From positions 48,201 through 112,200 of the forward strand of contig OZ026605.1 of NCBI GenBank assembly GCA_964020085.1: a stretch of 64,000 nt of DNA, given 5' to 3'. Each line of letters begins with the position of its first letter. The stretch's first letter is position 1. The DNA is from Micromussa lordhowensis. Lineage: Eukaryota > Cnidaria > Anthozoa > Scleractinia > Lobophylliidae. Below the pieces are notes generated by a model. That model was given only the letters and a program-made list of their open reading frames with translations, had not been told where the DNA came from and searched no databases. The position numbers and the translations under genes were made by a program. Shown here in pieces: positions 39,001 through 47,400 of this stretch.

Positions 39001-40460
39001 ATCAAAATTTGTTAGCCTGATTTAGCTGCCTAGATCAAATTATATGCATAAAAAAATCAGTCTAATTTATTCAGTAGCATGCATTTTTGATGGAGTATGC
39101 ACTAAAGAAGAAAGTCAATCAAGCACTGAAGGCGCGAGCTGCTAGGGGGTTTGGGGGCATGTCAAAATCAAGCTGATTTCTATCCACACACACATTTTCA
39201 TATCAAATTTGGGGCTGTTATCCTTCAGATTACCTCAACTGCCAAAGTGCAGCTTACCTTTGTTACAACAATAGTTCAAGTCCTCATATTGTAAAATTTG
39301 TTCACTTTCACTGTTATCTTCTTTGGGATCTGATAGAAGGAGTCTCATGGTAGCCTCTGGTGATGTATCAAACTAGGAAAAATGAAGAGGTATTCAAACT
39401 CAGCCTCCATTATTATGACTTGTCAGAGTCATTAGCCTAACACAGCCCAAATATTTTCAAATTGATTTTGTACATACGAAAGATGAAACTTTCTTTTCCT
39501 ATCAATTCTTTGTTACCTCGATATGTGAATCATGACTATTGATATTGGATCATGTGTACTAATTAAGGCATCTGTAGACAAGTGCGGATCAATACCTTCG
39601 ATCCACACGTGACTAGATATCTCAATCAACACTTGACCAACATCTTGATTGATACTCAGTTTACACAGTAGGTTGACACTCGATCAACATCTTGATCGAC
39701 ACCCGATCAACACTCAATTAAGTGTATATATGGCAAAATGTTGGCCGACTCATATGTATCAATCGACACTTGATGGTGTGTCTGCGAAAATTAGTAGACT
39801 CTTGGTCAGTATGCGACTGAGATGTTGATTGAATGCCAATCAATCAAGGATATTGATTGACACTCGACCGTGGATGCCTTAAGTGCCTATGATCCCTGAT
39901 ATCTTGGCCATTCCATTTAACATTCTTCCCCCCCCCCAATAATGTTTACCCCCTTTCCCCATAATTTATGGGATAATTTTCTGAAAGCTCTATGAAATAC
40001 ACTGTACCGTCAGTTCTGAGGGGCCGCTCTGTTGACATTACTCGATCTTTTGAATCCTTCTGCGGTAAATTTCCAGGGGGGGGCATCATGTCGGGACTTT
40101 GATCTTACGAAGTAAACACATTGATAATACATGTATGTCGAGGTTCAGTTTTACCCTTGGTATAAATTGGCATTTCCTTTATTTATTAACTATATCATAA
40201 TGTAAGTAAAGCAAAGGTAATCCCAAATTGTTATATAACTGAACCACAACATAACCATTCCTTCAATTTAAAGAGTGATAGAACAATAAAATATAAATAA
40301 AATAAAAGAACGAAAGTAATACCTCAAGATATCCTTTCTTGAGAAATATTTCAGCCAGCGTATAGAGCACAATAAGAAAAGCAATAGTATAATATATCGA
40401 GCCAATTCTTTGATCTTTGATTATAACAAGCTTGTAAGTTATGTAGTGCAATAGCGACAT
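31633..40460 (-). CDS. P2X-type ATP-gated cation channel, 7 exons
   Basis: Minus-strand exons: 40323-40460, 39258-39372, 38607-38775, 35633-35797, 33923-34126, 33363-33544, 31633-31805. All introns are GT-AG and phases join exactly, giving 381 aa, close to the usual 380-470. The N terminus has the P2X Y-x-T-x-K motif (YITYK) followed by TM1 (about 21-40) and KKGYLE. TM2 (about 332-357) carries GVGLL and a conserved Asp351, then YILPDKLRY. The pre-TM2 ectodomain segment FRKRYGIKI matches the family's lysine-bearing strand. P2X subunits form trimers that open to Na+/Ca2+ on binding extracellular ATP. The ectodomain is unusual: only four cysteines (81, 82, 91, 94) against ten in vertebrate P2X, and no clear NFR motif. 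In that it resembles protist/algal P2X proteins (from memory). P2X membership is well supported; ATP gating is inferred. Confidence 0.85.
32256..32394. mobile_element. Small foldback in P2X intron 6
   Basis: AGTAATTGGACCTCGTACAATTC at 32256 recurs inverted as GAATTGTACAACATGAGGTCCAATTACT near 32394, with imperfect inner arms. It sits beside a segment (about 32007-32160, GTGGTGCTGCATCGGTGGGG and on) that has a close relative at 55640-55760. Confidence 0.6.
34230..34790. repeat. Degenerate GGGACAAATTTT minisatellite in P2X intron 4
   Basis: About 560 bp of loosely repeated phrases such as GGGACAAATTTTTGG, GGGACCAATTTTAGG and GGAACAAATTT, spaced about 13-18 bp, all in one orientation. It is old and diverged and no fixed period is retained. 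It ends before CTGGTGCAGGCC. Confidence 0.75.
36017..36540 (-). mobile_element. 5'-truncated LINE with (AAT)n tail in P2X intron 3
   Basis: The minus-strand frame from about 36540 to its stop at 36249 encodes IQGLAPAYL, then LGDRSFVAAAPALWNKLP, then FKKALKTHLFQKAY. This is the standard C-terminal end of an L2/CR1-type LINE polyprotein. The 3' UTR carries GCGCTATAGAAGTAATAAAA and then about 18 ATT repeats (forward AAT, 36017-36070). The upstream enzyme is missing. The flanks (35880-36010 and 36690-36840) share phrases such as ATTTCAGACC and look like one older repeat interrupted by the LINE. Confidence 0.85.
37598..37742. mobile_element. Foldback MITE in P2X intron 3
   Basis: The outer ends GATCTTTTTACCGATA and TATCGATAAAAAGGTC are inverted, and the arms continue as CATTTTGAATGCCATTGTTT and AAACAATGGCATTTAAAATGG. 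Total about 145 bp, no coding capacity. Confidence 0.7.
38270..38287. repeat. Poly-G run in P2X intron 3
   Basis: About 16 consecutive G residues follow a GGGGGAG/CCCCCTGG-rich stretch. Such a run is error-prone in sequencing, so the exact length is uncertain. Confidence 0.7.
39567..39878. mobile_element. TTAA-flanked MITE with internal ATCAACACTTGATC repeats
   Basis: The termini GGCATC and GATGCC are inverted and flanked by TTAA at 39563-39566 and 39879-39882. The 312-bp interior is built of many variants of ATCAACACTTGATC and its complement in both orientations. It lies in P2X intron 1. TTAA targets are typical of piggyBac and Kolobok elements; the short termini leave the class open. Confidence 0.6.
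40323..40460 (-). CDS. P2X-like exon 1: N terminus and TM1
   Basis: The 46 codons from the ATG at 40460 end in phase 0 at a GTATTA donor. They hold the short cytosolic N terminus with the conserved Thr/Lys (Y-x-T-x-K) and a Gly at residue 20. A hydrophobic helix of about 20 residues follows (SIYYTIAFLIVLYTLAEIFL), and then KKGY, the junction into the ectodomain seen in P2X subunits. Confidence 0.85.
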
Positions 40461-40614
40461 GGTGCACGTGGCAATCGGTGGAAACTGGGAAGAATGATTC
40501 GCCGGAAGTGCAAGTAAGGGAACGAGGGCTGTTGGTCAGTGGTAGTTCAGAGCCCTTATTCTTTTTGAACAGCGGATATTTACATGTATTGGCGGAAATT
40601 TTAAAATTTCCAAT
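40461..40614. promoter_or_regulatory. Presumed bidirectional promoter, P2X-like / RHNO1-like
   Basis: Only 154 bp separate the divergent start codons at 40460 (minus) and 40615 (plus), so both 5' UTRs and core promoters must lie here or be interleaved with upstream exons. A good ETS/GABP-type site, CCGGAAGTG, is at 40502-40510. An E-box core CACGTG is at 40465-40470, and an E2F-like GGCGGAAA is at 40591-40598. No TATA box is placed suitably. ETS sites are common in divergent promoters of housekeeping genes; the regulatory role is inferred. Confidence 0.65.
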
Positions 40615-41274
40615 ATGGCGACGGAGAGGAAAAAGAGACGGAAGCGAAAAGATTCAACTAGCGCTCTGAAACCACCATTAGATTTTATCGAGAGTCCTTT
40701 AAATGGACAAAAGTACTACTGTACTCCTGTTCAAGCAGCAAGAAGACCATTCCTGGCGGCATCTTTGCCTGTAGATGATGAAGTGTCTATGAAATGGGTA
40801 AGAATTTGTGTATCATAAAACCGCTCATCTTATGTATATAAAGAACTAGTTTGTGTCCTTTTTATATAGGTATCTCCACAATTTACAAATCAAGTAGAGA
40901 ATGATGAAGACCTGTTGGCTTTGATAAGACCAAACAAAAAGTCACGAGGACGGAGGAAAAAGCAAGAAAATACTCAAAGTGTTTCTGAGGAATTAAGCTC
41001 AAATAAACAATTATATGCAACGTTGGAATTCCAATGCAAAAGCAAACGTTCAAAATCTGGTTGCATCGAAAACACTGAAAGACCTTGCAGGAGATCTCAA
41101 AGAGTTAAACTTATTGAACTAAAGAGGACTCATTTCTTGTTTCAAGCACCTCAAGTGACAACTCCGGTGAACAAGAGAGGGGAAGTTGTTCTTGCATATG
41201 AAACACCCGAACAAGAACTTTTTATGGGAGCTAAACAAAGACAATGTAGAATCAAACAAGGGGAGATAACATAG
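40615..41274 (+). CDS. RHNO1: RHNO1 (RHINO)-like 9-1-1 checkpoint protein, 2 exons
   Basis: Exons 40615-40797 (61 codons) and 40870-41274 (134 codons plus stop) join in phase 0 across a 72-bp GT-AG intron, giving 195 aa (human about 238). The N terminus is basic (KKRRKRK at about residues 6-12), followed by an ESPLNGQKYYC segment. The junction then makes MKWVSPQF, which aligns with the WVSPDF part of the vertebrate protein. There the Trp-Val lies in the motif used to bind the RAD9-HUS1-RAD1 clamp. Near the C terminus, a TPE motif precedes a basic stretch, again as in RHNO1. In vertebrates the protein helps TOPBP1 activate ATR signalling at damaged DNA. Overall similarity is low and confined to these blocks. 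Context (head-to-head with P2X) gives no functional hint. Confidence 0.72.
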
Positions 41275-42732
41275 ATTGATTTTTTCTCGTAATCAAACTT
41301 ACTAAGTGTTGGCAGATTAATGCACCTATCAATGTTAAGCCCCAGCATGGGGTGGGGTCGTAAATTGGTCAGATGCAGTAGAATTTGGCATTTTCAAGGA
41401 ATCCTGATTCAAATTTCCCATCGCTTGGCCACCTAGGAAATGTCAATTTCCTGGGTAACTTATTTCTGTCAAATACTTGAACTGCTGGGATAGCACCTAA
41501 GTGTCACAATCCCTATCCAGGGGGAGGCATGCCGAGTCAATTCCCCATGGGTAGACCACCTCTTAACCCTGGAACTGAACACTGATCTCGGATAGGTGCG
41601 CTCAGCCATGTCCCTAGGGCTGACCCCCATATGAAAGGGACAGCCTGATGCTTTTCTTCCCACCTAAAGATTTGGCAGATATCTGTCTCACTTAGTGTTT
41701 AGAGGTATCTTTTAGTGTTAATGGAGAAAAAACAGAATACAAAAGCCCTGTCACACCATGTATGGGTCTAGATCAACCTGACATGGAAGTTTTAAAATTT
41801 CTTCCAGCATACATGTATATGAGAGTAATTGTTGTTATTAAAAAATGCCTCTATCCAATTCGCTATATAGCAATACTTTTATTTTTATGCCTGTCCTAGC
41901 ATGGTTTCATTTTTCTGGAGGTCAAATAACATCAACAATAATGAGCCACACTCAGTTTGATCTTCGACAAGTCTCCCCATCCCTTCAACATGGGAGTTCC
42001 CCCAGGGACAGATGCCTCTGTTTACCCCCTCAAGACATGCCCCACATGCAAAGCATCTTGAATTTTTGATATGAGAAAGTTGACATTGATGGCGTAGCTC
42101 TATATTACTTGCATGAGAATATTCAAAGTCAAATAAAAACCTGTGTGAGAGAATACAATACACTATATGAAATTCTGTAGAACTATATCACTTTATCAGA
42201 GGGAGTGTTAATAGAATTAGTCATAAAAATTGCAATTTCCTTGATTGTGATTGGTTTAAAAAAACTCATTTTCCACTAATTCACTTGCCAAGTTGTTATC
42301 AGACATTTTTATTATCAGACAGTTCAATAAGCCAACCACATTCCAAGTTGTAGTTTAATAAATCAACCAATCACATTCAAAGTTGTAGTTTTAAATCGTC
42401 CAATCTCAACCATTCAGAGCGACATTAAACAATTTATGCCTCCTTTGTCAGTATTTTAATGACTGTGCAGTGGGAGTCCAATTTTGTTATCACTTGCATG
42501 ATTACAGACCAATTGGAGTCCACTCAGTCCTATTACCATTACCTATTGGGCTGAAAGAGACATTTGTTTATGCAGGATAGCAGGATAACATGAGACTATA
42601 TTTATAACCAATAATTACATTATTGTTCATAGCGATCTCAAGCAGATTGCCACGGTACTCTTTGCAGATAAATCCTGTTACATAACAATAATCGTTGATT
42701 GTGGACGATTTTTACAAGTAGTCTTGTTGAGG
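41275..42732. other. Intergenic, nothing recognised
   Basis: Low-complexity-free spacer after the RHNO1-like gene. Short frames on both strands (such as 41469-41663 and 41885-42163) show no domain. Repeat remnants are likely but no ends were found. Confidence 0.45.
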
Positions 42733-43187
42733 CACAGGCAGACCACTCTATGTGTTCGTGGTTTAATATAGAGAATGTATGAGAGTTATGAATAAAGCTC
42801 TGAAAATTGCATATTTAAATCACATCTCGGCCTAAATATCCCAATAAAGTTAATGAAACCATGATCGACTCATGTATGGTGTTTTTTCGCCTTCCTGGGC
42901 CGTCTAAAGCGTTTTACAATGAAAATACTTTTGGCCGGTTACGGTTAGACATAAGAAGGAGACAAGCTTGTCTAACCGTAACCGGCCAAAAGTATTTTCA
43001 TTGTAAAACGCTTTAGACGGCCCAGGAAGGCGAAAAGCCACCATACATGAGTCGATCATGGTTTCATTAACTTTATTGGGATATTTAGGCCGAGATGTGA
43101 TTTAAATATGCAATTTTCAGAGCTTTATTCATAACTCTCATACATTCTCTATATTAAACCACGAACACATAGAGTGGTCTGCCTGTG
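42733..43187. mobile_element. 455-bp near-perfect palindrome (foldback MITE), 7-bp duplication
   Basis: Two 219-bp arms (42733-42951 and 42969-43187) are almost exact reverse complements around a 17-bp spacer. The only differences I saw are two bases in the GTGTTTTTTCGCC / GGCGAAAAGCCAC region. GTTGAGG flanks it directly on both sides (42726-42732 and 43188-43194), which looks like a target-site duplication. The near-identity of the arms implies either a recent insertion or homogenisation. No gene inside. Confidence 0.88.
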
Positions 43188-43547
43188 GTTGAGGGTGGCA
43201 AGACAAGTAGGATGGGAGCAGGAAGAGGGCTGTAATCCTGTTTTATGAATTATTTTTGTTCAGTTCTTACATCAAGTGTCACTGTTAGATCCAGGAGGGG
43301 TTCTGGGGTGTTCATGTCTCGACAGCCATAATTTACTAACAAAAAGGTCAAAATAGTTTTGTGGGCTTATTAGGTTTTCAATACAGGACCACGTTGAACC
43401 AATATTGTGTCATGTCTGTGATCTTTATTAAGCACCCATACATAAGCACACCACCCCAAGCTACTTTTCTGTTAGATGATTCCATTATTAATGGTAGTCT
43501 CTTCACATCATACCCAATGCGTTGTGTACTTTGGTGGTGCGGGTGCA

Positions 43548-43646
43548 TCCTTGGAGACCCAGGGGCAGTTTAATAGTGGGGCGGGGAAAAGTCTAAACGG
43601 GCGAGAAAAAAATCACTAACTGCCCTGGGTCTCCGAGGATGGTACG
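43548..43646. mobile_element. Short foldback MITE
   Basis: CTTGGAGACCCAGGGGCAGTT on the left and AACTGCCCTGGGTCTCCGAGG on the right are imperfect inverted repeats around a loop with GGGGCGGGGAAAAGTC. About 100 bp, directly upstream of the assembly gap. Confidence 0.65.
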
Positions 43647-43800
43647 GGTGGGGGCGAGCTGTATATTGGCCTTGAGGAATGTTTTAAATCCATAAGATTT
43701 GAGGCCTTACTTTAGGTAGTTTGCGGTCACTGTCTTGTTGTAATCTGTTCTAATGGGCCAAAGACACCGTCTATAAACGTCGGAGGAGAGGAGCCTGGAA

Positions 43801-44000
43801 NNNNNNNNNNNNNNNNNNNNNNNNNNNNNNNNNNNNNNNNNNNNNNNNNNNNNNNNNNNNNNNNNNNNNNNNNNNNNNNNNNNNNNNNNNNNNNNNNNNN
43901 NNNNNNNNNNNNNNNNNNNNNNNNNNNNNNNNNNNNNNNNNNNNNNNNNNNNNNNNNNNNNNNNNNNNNNNNNNNNNNNNNNNNNNNNNNNNNNNNNNNN
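43801..44000. other. Assembly gap (200 N)
   Basis: Exactly 200 N residues, a conventional placeholder, so the true distance is unknown. It lies some 440 bp upstream of the first coding exon of the carboxypeptidase gene and may hide promoter or 5' UTR sequence. Confidence 0.99.
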
Positions 44001-44436
44001 CGAACATTGGACTCGTCACCTCGGCGATTCGCGCGCCGCTGCTGTATACTGTGGTCAATATTATGGAACTAAATGAAGTTCGTGAAAGTCAAGAAGATGA
44101 CTGGTTTTACGGAGTGGAAAGACTAAAGATCCTGTTATGTTACAGTCAGAAGAATCTATAGGAGAGAGGCATTGAAAATCGAGCGTGGAATGGAAGGAAT
44201 CACGATGGATTGTTTGAGTGAGAGATTTCCGCCATTGTACGTTGTCTGTTGTTTTTCGGGGCACTGTAAATATTTTAAAGTATGCCTAGTTGACCTTGTA
44301 ATAATTCCGTTAACAGTGGCATCTTTTTACCTTAAACAGCTGTTCCTCTGCGTTGCAAACTATTGTGTTGAGCTTGAAGGTTTGAACATAATTTTTTAAT
44401 TGACCGGACGCGGGAGTCTTCCAATTCCTGGAACCA

Positions 44437-47400
44437 ATGAAAGATAAAGTTGTTCATGAGAGCTCACAAAGCGATGAAAATGATGAGGCATTAAATCGAT
44501 CCTCTGCATCAGCTATTCCTTCATTTAATATTCCCGGTAAGTTAGCGAAATATTCAACAAAATATCAACTGCTACTACCACAAGTATTCAAGCAGTTCAA
44601 CTGCTTCATTTGTATACTGAGCTGTTTGTTTGTATTGGGAAGTTTGTAAACAGAGAACACTTAATAATCACGCTTGGTCTGTTCAGTTACCCACTAGCCA
44701 GGTTATAGCTCAAGCTGTGAATTATTATAAACTAATACTAGGTAATGTATACCATTAACATCCTAAACACTGTTTTAAGGGTGCGTTTCTTTAAGAAAAT
44801 CCAAGATTGGATACACTCGATACACTGTAAATCCGAAAACGGTTTTGCGTTTCTTGAGTGGATTCTTCGGTTCCTTGGACACAACCTGATCCAAGTGATC
44901 TTGGAGTAATTAATCTGTTTAGTAAAGAAACACAAAATCCGATTTCAGATTTATCGAGATTTAAGGAGGCTGGCAACAGTTTCCAGCACTTTTCTAACAG
45001 CTATAAACAAATTATTATTCCATGAGCCCGAGTTGGATATGAAGTGATAAAATAACCAACTCGCGCTACCACTTCATATCCAACAAGGGCGAATGGAATA
45101 ATTGTGTTAGTAAATTCTCAAACCGGGTTTTGCCGCCGATTTTTATTTTGGCCATTATAGAGGGCTGAAATTGAAAACTTCGTGCGGAAAATTTTAAACT
45201 TGGCACACTATTTTCCATATGACATAAAACTCCGACTACTGGCTCATAGTCGGAGTTTTTTAGCCAATCAAAAAGCTAGAAATGCAATAGTCGGAGCTGA
45301 GAATTTACTAAAGGATGAATATACTGCTACAATAATGGCATCATACAAATTCCCGATCATTGGTAAAGAAGTTGCAATCATGTATTTTACATAACAGGTT
45401 ACCATAGCAACAATATGACTTGTTAAAAAAAATTTTAGCTTTAAGTGCTTATAACTCAAAAACAAGCTTGGTGACCGTATTAATTTTTTTATTACTGAAT
45501 TATTATAAAGATAAGCGTGATAAGATGTAACGTTTTGCAAAGTTTCAAAAAATTCTGTGGAGTAGGTTCAGAGCGACCTTAAATTTTTGAAATTTTAAGG
45601 TGGCACTGAACCCACTCCACAGAATTTCTAAAACTTTGCAAAAAGTTGCATCTTATCATACTTATCATAACTCAATAATATAAAAGGGGTCACAGAGCTC
45701 GTTTTTAAGGGTGTTTTTAGCAGGTCATATTGTTTTTATGGTAACATATTGTGGCACAGATTTGACAGCAACATGTTCACCAATGATTGGGCAGTTTTTT
45801 TGATACCATGATTTTGGCATCAACCGATATAGAGTGCTTATAATGACCCATCCAAGTCTTTAATTAGAGTTGAAGTAGTTACAGCTGTAAAGGTCAAAGT
45901 ACATCCCTGAAATGCTTGTACAAGTATAAATTTGATTGCTGTATCTGAACACCTACAATTTTCTCTACACACTTGATTTGTTTCTCTGCTGTTTGCAAAC
46001 TTATGGATTACTGTATATCACTGACTTTTCAACTGTTCTTGCTTTAATTTATTGTTCCTTATGTTTTGTATCATTACTGTAATAAATATTAATATTGACC
46101 TTGCACTGTTCAAGGTCAACTTACTTGCCTGTGGGACATGAGGCAACAACAATCTTTCTCCATTTAGCTCTGTTTTGCACTGAATGTTGTGCCTACCCTA
46201 CATGTAGCCGTGACTCACCCCAAGGAAATAATACAGGGTGAGGGGTGGGTACAACTGACTAGTCTTGCCTTGCTGTTTGAATGTTTCCTCACTGAGTTCA
46301 ACCACGACAGTTCAACACCAGGTGGCGTTTGTGCTGACCTGGTTTCCATCCAACACCGGGAAACATGAGCCTGATCCATTCCTAAGTACATGGCCCATCC
46401 ATCAGATTCATGTGGGTTAGATTTTAAATCCAATGCTTTTGCAACCAGTCTTTCTATAAAGGCCCCTAAGCAATAAATTATCTAGTTTGGCTAAAATATG
46501 CAGCAGAAACACACATTCTCAATGGACATTAAACGTTAAAAAACCTTTTTCTTATAATCATAATTTTTCTCACTGTACTGTGACTTGTCAAATATTTCGC
46601 TGACAGACTTGAAGCTATTTGAGAAGGAGTCTCGAACAACACAGCTTGTTTTCAGCTACCAGGGAGGGAAGAAGGTCAGTTATGAATTCAAAATGATTAA
46701 TTTGGTAAATTAATTCATTGCATTTAATACTCAAGCTTATTAACAGCTCTGGCTCTTTGAAAGGTGGACAATGCTATCCACCGGATAAATCACTATGCAG
46801 CGGATAGCATAGTTTGTTTTGTTAACACTTATCCACTTCATAGCAATTTATCCCAGTGGATAGTGTTATCCACCTTTCAAACAACTGGGGCCTGTATTGT
46901 TACACACTGACCTTTGTTATTCAGAATTTGCCTACGAATAACTAAGTCCATAAGTTACATTATGTTGGTTTCAAGGTAACAATAATATTATAAGACTGCG
47001 TCATCTCAGATGACAACCCCAACCTTGTTCCTAGGGTCTCCTCCCTCCCTGTCTCCAAGAGCTCTCGAGAGTGGGAAGAGAGAGATCCTGGGAACTAGGT
47101 TGATGACAACACCTCAAGATTGGGAAATCGTAAAGAATTTTGATTTGAGGGTTCACCACTGAAAGCTCTAGACATTTCAAGTAAAATTATAACTGAAACA
47201 TTTCATGCAAAAATGGGCATACATAATGTATATTGCTTTTAGGGCAGATTTCATTTTTTGCAGGATTGAGCTAATTTTTGGCAGACTGACTTGTTTTGAC
47301 ATGAAAATCATCGTTCCATAATTGTTTTTGTTGATTTGCACTTCATCTTCCAGAAATAAGGTATGCAAAAAACTCTTAGTTTTCTAAGCAGCATCGTCGA

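Noticed and set aside
43771..44058. 95-codon minus-strand open frame
   Set aside because: Two thirds of it is the N gap; it is an artefact of translating unknown bases.
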